DNA of 64,000 nt from Pantoea rwandensis (GTDB lineage: Bacteria > Pseudomonadota > Gammaproteobacteria > Enterobacterales > Enterobacteriaceae), in NCBI RefSeq assembly GCF_002095475.1, contig NZ_MLFR01000002.1, forward strand, positions 62,001 to 126,000. Reading direction: 5' to 3'. The position numbers and the translations under genes were made by a program. Shown piece after piece: positions 9,459 to 18,287 of the stretch. Every line of letters begins with the position of its first letter. The first letter of the stretch is position 1. Under the pieces are notes generated by a model. That model was not told where the DNA came from and ran no database searches. It was given only the letters and a program-made list of their open reading frames with translations.

Positions 9459-10349
9459 ATGAGTCAAATTGAGATAGGTAATGCACCCGACTCTTGGGGG
9501 ATTTGGTTCCCTTCTAATGATCGGCAGGTATCTTGGAAAGTGTTTCTGGATGAAGTCGCTCAAGCAGGTTATTCATGTATTGAACTCGGGCCGTGGGGGT
9601 ATTTGCCCACTGACGCTAGCGAACTTCGTCGTGAGTTGGAGAACCGTAATCTCAAGCTGGTCGCATCTACTGTTGGATGCAATCTGCTTAATGAGAGCAG
9701 TATTGAACAAATGCTGAGTCAATTACCTGACGTAGTAAAACTGCAAAAATCTCTGGGTGCTGAGTTTGTAGTCTTATTGCCTGCTATGTTCACTGATCTG
9801 TTTACCGGTGATGTCGTCATGGACAAAACTCTGACTGCTAAGGAGCGTGCGACCTTCAACAGCAACGTAGAACGTATTGGTAAAATCGTTCATGAAGAAT
9901 ACGGCCTGACGCTCACCGTCCATCCTCACGTCGATTGCCACCTTGAAACAGAAGAAGATATTGAAAGCCTGCTTGAATCTACGTCGCCTGAGCATGTTTC
10001 TCTTTGCCTGGATGTTGGCCATCATGCTTATGGGGGTGGTGATGCATGTGCATTCATTAAAAAGCACATTGAACGTATCCCTTATATTCACCTGAAAAAC
10101 TGTGATGGAGAGGTTCTGGCGCAGATGCGACGCGAAAATTGGTCGTTTGCCTATGCCGTTACCAAAAATATTATGTGTGAACCATGGAAGGGTATGGTCG
10201 ACTTTAATCAACTGAAAGCCGTACTGGATGAGGTGAATTATCAAGGATATGCAGTAGTTGAGCAGGATATGTATCCAGTTGCGCCTGAGCGTCCTCTTCC
10301 TATCGCACGCGATACACGTAAATTTTTATTTGATATCGGGATTGGCTGA
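9459..10349 (+). CDS. IolE-like sugar phosphate isomerase/epimerase (TIM barrel)
   Basis: A 296-residue TIM-barrel protein of the AP-endonuclease-2/xylose-isomerase-like fold. The start NAPDSWGIWFP and the GPWGYLPTD turn strongly recall inosose dehydratase (IolE) and its relatives, and the barrel carries conserved metal-site stretches HPHVDCHLETEEDIE, CLDVGHHAYGGGD and HLKNCDG. It probably dehydrates or isomerises an inosose or other keto-sugar. GAGGAG precedes the ATG. The oxidoreductase gene at 10352 starts two bases after its stop, so the two are translationally linked; together they resemble the first two steps of cyclitol breakdown. Confidence 0.85.
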   Translation: MSQIEIGNAPDSWGIWFPSNDRQVSWKVFLDEVAQAGYSCIELGPWGYLPTDASELRRELENRNLKLVASTVGCNLLNESSIEQMLSQLPDVVKLQKSLGAEFVVLLPAMFTDLFTGDVVMDKTLTAKERATFNSNVERIGKIVHEEYGLTLTVHPHVDCHLETEEDIESLLESTSPEHVSLCLDVGHHAYGGGDACAFIKKHIERIPYIHLKNCDGEVLAQMRRENWSFAYAVTKNIMCEPWKGMVDFNQLKAVLDEVNYQGYAVVEQDMYPVAPERPLPIARDTRKFLFDIGIG

Positions 10350-10351
10350 TT

Positions 10352-11353
10352 ATGAGTAATAAAATTACCGTAGCTTTAATCGGTGCAGGCTTTATCGGTG
10401 CATTGCACGCAAGAAACCTTGCCCGGCATCCAACAATTGCTTTGAAATATGTTGTTGAACCATCGGATACGCTGGGTCATAAAGTTTCTGCTGAGACAGG
10501 CGCCATCTGGATCACCGATATTGAGGCAGCGTTAAACGACCCGGAAGTACAGGCTGTCTGGATTGCTTCACCAGCTTCCACTCATACGGACCTTATTGGA
10601 CGTTCAGCACGTGCCCAAAAAGCCGTTTTCTGTGAAAAACCTGTAGGTATGAACGTTGCTGATGTTGACCGTCTAATCTCAGAGTTAGAAAACTATTCCG
10701 CACCAATTCTCATCGGTTTTAATCGCCGCTTTGATACCAGTCATGCTCGGCTTAAGGAGATTGTAGACAGCGGTGCGATTGGCGAAGTTGAGCTTGTCGC
10801 AATAACCAGTCGTGACCCGAATCCGCCACCGCCAGCCTATATGAAAGCAACGCCCGGTGGAATTTTCTACGATACAATGATACATGATTTTGATATTGCT
10901 CGCTGGTTGCTTGGTTCTGAAGTTACTGAGGTTTATGCGACAGCAAGCAGTCACCTTGACGCAGATCTCAACCCAGAAGCAGAATATGATGCAGCGACAG
11001 CGACATTAAAGACCGATTCAGGCGCTGTGTGTCAAATATCTGCAAGTCGACGCGCTGTGTATGGCTATGATCAGCGGATTGAAGTCTTTGGATCAAAAGG
11101 CATGGTTCAGTCTCTTAACCATGGTAAAACAAACATACAAATTTATGGTGCAGAAACCATTAGCTCTGAACCGTTGAAAAATTTCTTCACTGACAGATAT
11201 GCAGACGCTTACGTAAATGAAATCGATCGGTTCGTAGCAGCATTCCTAAAAGAAACCACCGATTATCCGAATGTGTGGGATGGTCGTGAAGCACTCAATC
11301 TCAGTATGGAAGCCCTCAAGTCGGCGAAATCTGGGGTTCCTGTCAAAATTTAA
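10352..11353 (+). CDS. Gfo/Idh/MocA-family dehydrogenase, myo-inositol 2-dehydrogenase-like
   Basis: A 333-residue NAD(P)-dependent oxidoreductase with the Rossmann motif GAGFIGALHA at 11-20, the EKPVG signature at 95-99 and a catalytic D174xxxH178 pair in DTMIHDFDIARW. These are the hallmarks of inositol 2-dehydrogenase (IolG) type enzymes, which oxidise a ring hydroxyl to a ketone. It is tightly coupled to the preceding IolE-like gene (two-base gap). Substrates may include scyllo- or chiro-inositol or other polyols; motif recall does not distinguish these. Confidence 0.88.
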   Translation: MSNKITVALIGAGFIGALHARNLARHPTIALKYVVEPSDTLGHKVSAETGAIWITDIEAALNDPEVQAVWIASPASTHTDLIGRSARAQKAVFCEKPVGMNVADVDRLISELENYSAPILIGFNRRFDTSHARLKEIVDSGAIGEVELVAITSRDPNPPPPAYMKATPGGIFYDTMIHDFDIARWLLGSEVTEVYATASSHLDADLNPEAEYDAATATLKTDSGAVCQISASRRAVYGYDQRIEVFGSKGMVQSLNHGKTNIQIYGAETISSEPLKNFFTDRYADAYVNEIDRFVAAFLKETTDYPNVWDGREALNLSMEALKSAKSGVPVKI

Positions 11354-11930
11354 ATACTGATCCAGTTCCAAATATGGCCATTTATATTTATGGCCATTTA
11401 TTTTCTTCAATTATTTTTAATATATTGTGGCTTATTTAAATTATCTTGATATATTTATAATGAGTTTCATTTGAACTCAGCACGCAATATTTAACTTCTG
11501 TTATTGGCAGTAACTTCAGGAGGTTAAAGTGCATGCCACTAGTTAAAGAACCAATGGCAAACTGTGACTTTAAAGTAAACATAGCGGCGCTAGTCTCAAT
11601 CCGATCGCCAGACGCCTGCCAGTTTATGATATTAAAGCAAAGCGGCAGTGCCTTTATGCTTCCCGAGAGAGCAAGATACCTTTAACCAGGAATGAGATAT
11701 CCGCAATGATGCTGCCATCATGACGCCAGGCGCAGTAATGGCAGCAAGCAATGCCGGATACGTTACCATCAAACAAGCTGGCCAGTCGTCACACCGGAGG
11801 AGTGCGCTTCGTCAGGCAGTGGCTGAAGGGCAGAGTTCTGTAGTTACTGAAGCGAAAGAATCCAACGCGAGCGATGTTTCACCCCTCCTGCTGTTGCGGG
11901 CGATTGTGGTTGAATCATCATTTTGGTTTC
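11354..11930. other. Intergenic region with one small open frame
   Basis: Apart from the small frame at 11533-11685, I see nothing assignable. A 76-codon frame at 11720-11950 has no ribosome site and overlaps the convergent oxidoreductase, so I do not call it. The region may be decayed coding sequence. Confidence 0.4.
11533..11685 (+). CDS. Small hypothetical protein, 50 residues
   Basis: A 50-codon frame (MPLVKEPMANC...ending ERARYL) begins nine bases after a perfect AGGAGG. The strong ribosome site is the main support. The sequence has no signal peptide, no membrane segment and no family I recognise. It sits alone after the IolG-like gene. Confidence 0.35.
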   Translation: MPLVKEPMANCDFKVNIAALVSIRSPDACQFMILKQSGSAFMLPERARYL

Positions 11931-12905
11931 TCAGCCTAGCGATACGGTAACAGAACCCACTGCGGCCCTTGAAAGTAAACGCGTGTAGCCCTGCTCGAAT
12001 TCATCTATTGGCCAAGAACTATCAATAATTGGATTCAGGGCACCGGAGAAGGCCAGTTTACTAAGTTTTCTCAGACCTTCAGCAGCCTGCTCGCGGGAAT
12101 CTGCATGCAGCGAATAGCCTTCAATAACTCTTTCGCTGGCAATCATGTCAAGGAGATCAAGAGATACACTGCGGCCACCAGTAAAACCGATGGAAACTAC
12201 TCGGCCACGGCGTCGTGTAGCTTGAAAAAGAAGCCCAAATAAATCCCCACCCACCGGGTCAAACGCAAGGTCTGCACCCTGTCCGCTGGTCAGCACTCTT
12301 ACCTCGCTGACAACATCTTGAGCGGTCCAGTTTATAACCGCAAAAGCTCCGGCATTCATCGCAGCGTCTTTTTTATGTTCGGATGAAACCAGTGCAATTG
12401 GTTTTGCGCCCAGCGCAACGGCAATCTGTACAAGCGCGCTACCAACCGAACCGGTCGCACCTGAAATAAGGGCGAAATCCCCCTTCTTTATCTGACCAAC
12501 GCGAACTAACGCGTTCAGAGCGGTGAGATAGTTAACGGTCAGTGCTGAACCCTGGTGCAGGTTCATGCTGTCAGGAATATTCATAAGGCGCCAGTCATCT
12601 ACCACCACCCATTCCTGAAACAGGCCGTCTTCAGTTATCCCCAACTCCGCTGAACCATAAATGGCTACGCGGCAGCCTTTAGCATATGAATCACTTTCTT
12701 CCACAATGCCTGCGCCCTCATTGCCCATCACGAGCGGTATGGGAATTGCACCAAATCCGCCCATGCGGATGGTATTTGAAAGCTGGTTGATGGTGGCGGC
12801 TTGCATTCTAATTAGAGAAGTCCCTTCGCGGCGTTCTGGCTTGTTGCGTTCTTCAACCTGCATAACGGGTTGTTTACCCGTTTGGCGTGTCACTATCGCT
12901 TTCAT
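11931..12905 (-). CDS. Zinc-independent quinone oxidoreductase-like (MDR) protein
   Basis: A 324-residue medium-chain dehydrogenase/reductase of the quinone oxidoreductase group. It shows the N-terminal GroES-like domain with VMGNEGAGIVEE and a Rossmann domain with SGATGSVGSALVQIA, used to bind NADPH. Catalytic zinc-binding cysteines are absent. It likely reduces quinones or other activated alkenes in the cytoplasm. It is divergent from a LysR gene at 13079, and that regulator probably controls it, a common pairing. Confidence 0.85.
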   Translation of the reverse strand: MKAIVTRQTGKQPVMQVEERNKPERREGTSLIRMQAATINQLSNTIRMGGFGAIPIPLVMGNEGAGIVEESDSYAKGCRVAIYGSAELGITEDGLFQEWVVVDDWRLMNIPDSMNLHQGSALTVNYLTALNALVRVGQIKKGDFALISGATGSVGSALVQIAVALGAKPIALVSSEHKKDAAMNAGAFAVINWTAQDVVSEVRVLTSGQGADLAFDPVGGDLFGLLFQATRRRGRVVSIGFTGGRSVSLDLLDMIASERVIEGYSLHADSREQAAEGLRKLSKLAFSGALNPIIDSSWPIDEFEQGYTRLLSRAAVGSVTVSLG

Positions 12906-13078
12906 TTTAGTTACCTCGTTATGCTCATTCTGATGTGAGGGGGCGTTTCGTGCTGGCTTTTTGAGCGGATTACCAGCGGTTAAGAACTCAAGGATAGAGG
13001 TTGAGGCTGGAAGAAAAAGTGGACAGAGTTGTCATCTATGTTCATTAATATGGATAATCAGTTTTCTGGGCAGAGATC

Positions 13079-13984
13079 ATGAATCAGTTATTGGCTATGC
13101 GCGCGTTTGTTCGTGTCGTTGAGGCGGGCTCATTTAATCGGGCGGCTGACCAGATGGGAATGCCCCGGTCCAGCCTAAGTAAGCTGGTTAGCGATCTTGA
13201 AAAGCATCTCGGTACTCAGCTCATACACCGCACGACCCGAACCATTTCAGTGACCTCGGAGGGGATCCAGTATTTCCATCAAGCGGAACGTATTATTTCC
13301 ATTGTGGATGCCGCTGACGGGGCTGTTAGGGGAAAAAAGCAAAGGCCTGGCGGTCATCTGCGCATTGATGCTCCCGTCTCTTTTGCCCACAGTCTGCTCA
13401 TTCCCGCTCTGCCTGATTTCCACCTTGAATATCCGGATATTACTGTTTCACTTGGGATAAACGACAGGACGGTTAACATTGTTGGTGAAGCCGTTGACTG
13501 CGCCATCCGTGCCGGTAAGCTTCAGGATATGACAATGATTGGTCGAAAATTATTCGATCTAGAGTATGTCACCTGCGCATCGCCCGCTTATCTTGAAAAG
13601 TGGGGTGAGCCAAAAGATCCTGAAGATCTGAAACGTAACCACATGCTGGTTAGTTACTTTTTCGCTGCCTCAGGCAAACCAGAACCCCTAATTTTCAATG
13701 CAGGCCGGGAGACCCAGGAAATCTACGGCAGCCAGTTTGCTGCGAATGAGGGAGATGGGGTGATTCACATGATTCTGGCAGGGCTGGGAGTAGGGCAACA
13801 ATTGCGTCGCTTCGTGCAGCCCCAGATTGATGCGGGAAAAATGGTCCCAGTTCTAAATCGTTGGAAGCGGCCCTTACTGCCTTTTCACCTGGTTTATCCG
13901 CCTAACCGCCATCAGAATGCGAGGCTTCAAGTTTTCGTGAACTGGATGATTGAGCAGTTTGGCAGTTATTCATCGACACTTTAA
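13079..13984 (+). CDS. LysR-family transcriptional regulator
   Basis: A 301-residue LysR regulator: an N-terminal winged helix-turn-helix (MRAFVRVVEAGSFNRAADQMG, then RSSLSKLVSDLEKHLG) and a C-terminal substrate-binding domain with VDCAIRAGKL, typical of the CrgA/DsdC-like branch. It is divergent from the quinone oxidoreductase at 11931, which is its most likely target. The inducer is unknown. Confidence 0.9.
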   Translation: MNQLLAMRAFVRVVEAGSFNRAADQMGMPRSSLSKLVSDLEKHLGTQLIHRTTRTISVTSEGIQYFHQAERIISIVDAADGAVRGKKQRPGGHLRIDAPVSFAHSLLIPALPDFHLEYPDITVSLGINDRTVNIVGEAVDCAIRAGKLQDMTMIGRKLFDLEYVTCASPAYLEKWGEPKDPEDLKRNHMLVSYFFAASGKPEPLIFNAGRETQEIYGSQFAANEGDGVIHMILAGLGVGQQLRRFVQPQIDAGKMVPVLNRWKRPLLPFHLVYPPNRHQNARLQVFVNWMIEQFGSYSSTL

Positions 13985-14806
13985 TTTCCACACGATAATG
14001 GTTCATCCCAGTGGACTGAGATGACAACTCCGCCCACTTTTCCAATCTTCCGTCACGCATGTTTGTCCCTGAAACTTGATATTTATCAGTAACAGTACAT
14101 AAGAAGCTTTTTGGACATACCTTCAAACGTTGCCGAATTGAACCGGTTCTGAAACAAACCATATGTGATTTCTTGTCTTGTGCTCGTCTTATCCTGCTAG
14201 AAAAAACGCATGTCATTTCTCTAAAATTTAGAACTTTAAAAATCTTTTTTTGTTCTAACTGAACGCCATGTCCTCATTATAGGTGTTCGGATCGAATCGA
14301 TTTAAAATGAACAATTTCTCAGGTGATTATTAATGGCATAACGCTAACCTTTATAATTATAATGAAAAATACATGTAAAACAACTAGTTGGATGGTTTTT
14401 CTGTTTTTTTAATGTAGTTGAGGTTGATAACGCATATATCTTAATCATCAAAATTAAAAACAATTTGAGAAAGGTTAACTTAGATTGAAAGGAGTAAATT
14501 TTCACAATCTCACTTTTTTGCTTATAGGCTGATATAACACCAATGAAACTATGGCTATTGCACCGAGTGGTATTTAAAATTCAACTGCTATTTCTTGCTT
14601 TTAAGTGATCGTGATCACCAAATGCTATACCTTAGCGAAAATTAATGTGAATGTTGTGAACAGTGACGCAATTCCTTTCTTGACAATTGACTCGTATTTC
14701 AATTGCTGATTATTTAGAAGGCATGAGTTAACAGGCATGAAACAAGAAAGCACCATTGCTTAACTTGAAACAAACATAGATAAGCTGTGATTCATAAGGA
14801 GGCCAT
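13985..14806. other. Long AT-rich intergenic region upstream of the SDR operon
   Basis: No gene recognised. It holds the CRP-like box at 14604-14619 and a TTGACA at 14680-14685, so it appears to be the control region of the operon that follows. Confidence 0.5.
14604..14619. promoter_or_regulatory. CRP-type binding site
   Basis: AGTGA-TCGTGA-TCACC matches the CRP core in eight of ten conserved positions, with matching A/T flanks. It lies 188 bp before the small membrane protein and 340 bp before the SDR gene, in line with catabolite control of a sugar operon. Confidence 0.55.
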
Positions 14807-14905
14807 ATGTCATCTGTGAATGCTGTTTTAATTTTGCCTGTGTTTATATTCACAATGATTAATAGCATTTTCAAAAGTGATCCCGATGCTGAATTTGCTG
14901 GTTAA
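14807..14905 (+). CDS. Small membrane protein, 32 residues
   Basis: A 32-codon frame starts eight bases after a perfect AAGGAGG. The product has one hydrophobic stretch (AVLILPVFIFTMINSIF) followed by a short acidic tail (KSDPDAEFAG), the look of a single-pass miniprotein in the inner membrane. It ends 53 bp before the SDR gene and after the CRP-like box, so it is probably the first gene of that operon. It might modulate the MFS transporter encoded downstream, or act as a leader peptide; neither is shown. I recognise no named family. Confidence 0.55.
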   Translation: MSSVNAVLILPVFIFTMINSIFKSDPDAEFAG

Positions 14906-14958
14906 TGTTTTATTTTCCATTTCAGGTTAACAAGCCATCAATTAAGTGAGATTAAAAA

Positions 14959-15747
14959 ATGAGCAAATTTTTATCCGGTAAAACCTGTATCGTAACTGGC
15001 GCAGCGCGCGGTATAGGTAAAGCTGTTGCGGTAAAATATGCACAGCAAGGCGCCAATGTAGTAATTATCGATTTAAACAAAGAAGCCATTGAAGCTGCTG
15101 CGCAGGATATTGAGTCTTATGGCGTAAGCGTATTGCCCTTGGCCGTTAACGTCGCTTCTGCTCAGGAACTTAATGCTGCATTCGATAAAATCGAGAGCGC
15201 TTATGGCACGGTCGATGTGTTAGCCAACTGTGCTGGAATTTCGGTTTCTAAATTATTGGCCGATCTTAGTGAAGAAGAGTGGGAACGCGTATTCAACGTT
15301 AACCTGAAATCAATCTTCCTGCTGAATAATCTGGCCGCGAAGAACATGATTAAAAACGGTGTAAAAAACGGGAAAATTGTCTCTATCTCTTCCCAAGCCT
15401 CAAAAATTGGTGAAGTGGGCAATGGCCCTTACTGCGCATCAAAAGCTGCACTAAATTCATTGACTCAGGTATTTGCGCTTGAATTAGCGGAGCACGGAAT
15501 TTCTGTAAATAGCGTGTGTCCTGGTTACGTTGATACAGAAATGCTGCGTGAAGTGTTGCAAAAACGCAGTGTTGTTGAAGGCAAAGCGCCGGATGAGTAT
15601 GAAAAACAGCTGATGGCACAGGTACCAATGAAGCGCCTGGCTTCAGCCGAAGAGATCGCTGAATTTATGTTGTTCCTCAGCAGCGAAGGTGCGAATTACA
15701 TTACTGGCACATCAATGACCATCGCTGGTGGCAAAACCATCATCTAA
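14959..15747 (+). CDS. Short-chain dehydrogenase/reductase (SDR)
   Basis: A 262-residue classical SDR with the cofactor motif TGAARGIG at 13-20, NCAG at 90-93, the catalytic Ser near 145 and YxxxK at 158-162. Such enzymes interconvert alcohols and ketones with NAD(P). Here it is followed at once by a sugar isomerase/epimerase (15-bp gap) and an MFS sugar porter, so it is probably a sugar or polyol dehydrogenase in their pathway. Its closest recalled relatives include sorbitol-6-phosphate and gluconate 5-dehydrogenase-like SDRs; substrate not determined. Confidence 0.88.
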   Translation: MSKFLSGKTCIVTGAARGIGKAVAVKYAQQGANVVIIDLNKEAIEAAAQDIESYGVSVLPLAVNVASAQELNAAFDKIESAYGTVDVLANCAGISVSKLLADLSEEEWERVFNVNLKSIFLLNNLAAKNMIKNGVKNGKIVSISSQASKIGEVGNGPYCASKAALNSLTQVFALELAEHGISVNSVCPGYVDTEMLREVLQKRSVVEGKAPDEYEKQLMAQVPMKRLASAEEIAEFMLFLSSEGANYITGTSMTIAGGKTII

Positions 15748-15762
15748 GCGCCTGGAGGCATC

Positions 15763-16704
15763 ATGAAATTAGGCTTAGTCACTGACTGTCTCGGCAATTT
15801 ATCATTTAATGAGATGGTAAAAACCGCCGCTGAACTCGGATATCAGCAGCTCGAACTAGCGACAGGCAACTGGTCGCAGGCACCGCATGTTGATCTTGAT
15901 AACTGGCTGACCAGCGCCGCTACGCGCCAAAGCGTGCAGGAAACGCTGGCAGAACATCACGTTGAGATCTGCGCGTTTAACTGCTCAGGCAATCCTTTAG
16001 CGCCAAACGAAGAAGGCCGTCAGCACAACATCGTCACTGAGAAGACGTTCCAGTTGGCTGAATTGATGGGCGTGAAAGAGATCGTGATGATGTCTGGATT
16101 GCCAGGCGCAGCGCCGGGTGAAACCGTGCCAAACTGGATCACCACCTGCTGGCCCGCGCGTAACGCCGAGATTCTTGAGTGGCAGTGGAACGAGATCGCG
16201 ATTCCTTACTGGAAAAATTTAGCCAAGCTCGCTGAACAACACGGCATTGAGCGCATTGCGGTGGAAAACCATCCGGCACAGTTGGTGTATAACCCCGAAA
16301 CGTTCCTGAAGTTGCGCGAGCATGTGGGCGATCGCATTGGCATGAATTTCGACCCAAGCCATCATTTCTGGATGGGCGGCGACCCAATTCGTACCGCGCG
16401 TGCTTTGGGCAAGGCGATTTATCATGTCCATGCCAAAGACACTCGTATCGAACGTGGCGTCGCGGAAATTAACGGCTATTACGAAACCAAATTTTTTGAC
16501 CGTACGCCAGAGCGCTCATGGAATTATGTCGCACTTGGGCATGGACATGATGTTAGTTGGTGGAAAGAGTTTTTCTCAGTGCTGAAAATGTCGGGCTTTA
16601 CCGGTAATGTCACACTGGAAAATGAAGATTTGACGATGGATTCCTATACCGCCTTAGTCAAAGCTACTAACGTATTAAAAGAAGCCTTACCTGCACGATT
16701 CTAA
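15763..16704 (+). CDS. Sugar phosphate isomerase/epimerase (TIM barrel)
   Basis: A 313-residue xylose-isomerase-like TIM-barrel protein, with metal-site stretches typical of the family: AVENHPAQLVYNPETF, NFDPSHHFWMGGDP and YHVHAKDTR, and a Glu near the end in VTLENED. GGAGG lies just before the ATG. It sits between an SDR and an MFS sugar porter and is probably a cytoplasmic isomerase or epimerase for the keto-sugar made by the SDR. The precise reaction cannot be assigned from sequence. Confidence 0.85.
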   Translation: MKLGLVTDCLGNLSFNEMVKTAAELGYQQLELATGNWSQAPHVDLDNWLTSAATRQSVQETLAEHHVEICAFNCSGNPLAPNEEGRQHNIVTEKTFQLAELMGVKEIVMMSGLPGAAPGETVPNWITTCWPARNAEILEWQWNEIAIPYWKNLAKLAEQHGIERIAVENHPAQLVYNPETFLKLREHVGDRIGMNFDPSHHFWMGGDPIRTARALGKAIYHVHAKDTRIERGVAEINGYYETKFFDRTPERSWNYVALGHGHDVSWWKEFFSVLKMSGFTGNVTLENEDLTMDSYTALVKATNVLKEALPARF

Positions 16705-16774
16705 TAACAGCATGACTGGTTCTGAGCGACTAAACTCGCTCAGAATTCCTACCCTACTGACCAGGAATACATTT

Positions 16775-18199
16775 ATGTTTGATCAGGCTGAGCATAAACG
16801 CTATATGCGAAAAATCATCGTCATCGCTACTTTTGGTGGTTTGTTATTTGGTTATGACGTTGGTGTAATTAATGGTGCTTTGCCCTATATGGCAAAAAGC
16901 CTCGGACTAAATTCACTTTCAACGGGTCTAATTACCAGTGCCTTATTAATGGGGGCCGTATTTGGCGCAATCTTAGGTGGTAAGTTATCTGACCTTGTTG
17001 GACGCCGAAAAAATATTCTATTTCTTGCACTGCTGTTTTTCGTTTCTACACTTGGGTGCAGCATAGCGCCAGATATTCAAACCATGATGGTTTGCCGTTT
17101 TGTACTTGGATTTGCTGTTGGGGGCGCGTCCGTAACCGTGCCGACCTATTTGGCCGAAATGGCCCCTGCACAAAGTCGTGGACGAATGGTGACTTGGAAT
17201 GAATTGATGATTGTCGGCGGTGTGTTAATTGCCTTCATTTCCAATGCTGTGCTGGGGATAACATTAGGTGAAAATGAGCATGTATGGCGCTACATGTTGG
17301 CATTGGCAATGATCCCTGCGGTTTGCTTGTTCTTTGGCATGCTAACAGTGCCGGAAAGCCCACGCTGGTTGGTTAAGCAAGGTCGTGAAGCTGAAGCGAA
17401 AAGTGTGTTAGAACGCATTCGTGATGAACATACTGCTGGTATCGAACTTTACAACATCAAACATGCAATTTCCCATGAGCAGCAACTGGGCAAAGTGAAA
17501 TTCCGAGAACTGAATATTCCGTGGATTCGCCGTATCATGCTGATTGGTATCGCGGTTGCCGTGTTCTCACAGACCACAGGCGTTAACTCCATCATGTACT
17601 TTGGCACCGAGATTCTTCGTGATGCCGGGCTTGAAACATCAGCAGCTCTGATTGGCAACACAGCATTTGGCTTGATTTCCGTACTCTCAACCTTCGCCGG
17701 AATCTGGTTGTTGGACCGCGCCGGACGTCGCCCGATGATGTTAGTCGGCCTGGCAGGTACAACTGTTATCTTACTGGTGATTGCCATTGCCACCTCCATG
17801 CTGGCAGGCAATCCAGCGATGCCATACGTGGTGCTGACATTAACCGTTATCTTCCTGGCGTTCATGCAGGGCGCAATTGGCCCGGTTCTGTGGGTCACGT
17901 TGTCGGAAATTTTCCCGCTGCGTATTCGTGGCGCAGGCATGGGAATCAGCGTCGCATTTCTGTGGATCACCAACTTCTTCATTGGTCTGACATTCCCAAT
18001 GATGTTGGAAGGATTTGGGCTTTCCGGTACCTTCTTCGCCTTTGCCGCAATTGGCGTGGTGGGCTTCATCATCATGAAAATGTTCTTCCCGGAAACCAAA
18101 GGGAAGTCGCTGGAGGAGATCGAAGAGTCCTTCAAACAGCAGTATGGTGTGAGCAATCATAGCTCTCAGCATGAGATACTTCAGGAAGCTCAGAAGTAA
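16775..18199 (+). CDS. MFS sugar-porter transporter
   Basis: A symporter of about 474 residues in the sugar-porter family. It shows FGYDVGVINGALP in helix 1, GGKLSDLVGRRK between helices 2 and 3, PESPRW, and PETKG at the end of helix 12. It is related to the transporter at 5480 (same GRR/PESPR/PETKG set). The ATG at 16775 has AGGAA upstream and is preferred to an in-frame codon at 16712. It is the third gene of the SDR operon and probably brings in the sugar or polyol that the operon degrades. Confidence 0.9.
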   Translation: MFDQAEHKRYMRKIIVIATFGGLLFGYDVGVINGALPYMAKSLGLNSLSTGLITSALLMGAVFGAILGGKLSDLVGRRKNILFLALLFFVSTLGCSIAPDIQTMMVCRFVLGFAVGGASVTVPTYLAEMAPAQSRGRMVTWNELMIVGGVLIAFISNAVLGITLGENEHVWRYMLALAMIPAVCLFFGMLTVPESPRWLVKQGREAEAKSVLERIRDEHTAGIELYNIKHAISHEQQLGKVKFRELNIPWIRRIMLIGIAVAVFSQTTGVNSIMYFGTEILRDAGLETSAALIGNTAFGLISVLSTFAGIWLLDRAGRRPMMLVGLAGTTVILLVIAIATSMLAGNPAMPYVVLTLTVIFLAFMQGAIGPVLWVTLSEIFPLRIRGAGMGISVAFLWITNFFIGLTFPMMLEGFGLSGTFFAFAAIGVVGFIIMKMFFPETKGKSLEEIEESFKQQYGVSNHSSQHEILQEAQK

Positions 18200-18207
18200 T
18201 TAAATTT

Positions 18208-18245
18208 GTGGCCTGATACCGCGTCAGGCCACACGTGTTTTAGTT
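18208..18245 (+). terminator. Rho-independent terminator after the MFS gene
   Basis: A nine-base-pair GC-rich stem (GTGGCCTGA with TCAGGCCAC, seven-base loop) is followed shortly by TTTT. It closes the SDR/epimerase/MFS operon just before the next AraC gene. Confidence 0.8.
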
Positions 18246-18287
18246 TATAGTGTGAATGCTGTGAGTTAATTGCGGAGACCTACACCA

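Noticed and set aside
11720..11950. 76-codon open frame after the IolG-like gene
   Set aside because: No ribosome site, odd composition, and overlap with the convergent oxidoreductase gene.
17449..18156. Long open frame antisense to the MFS gene at 16775
   Set aside because: It is a by-product of the codon pattern of the MFS gene; the protein is low-complexity Ile/Pro/Arg-rich and has no ribosome site. The same holds for antisense frames at 41519-42277 and 46020-46733.
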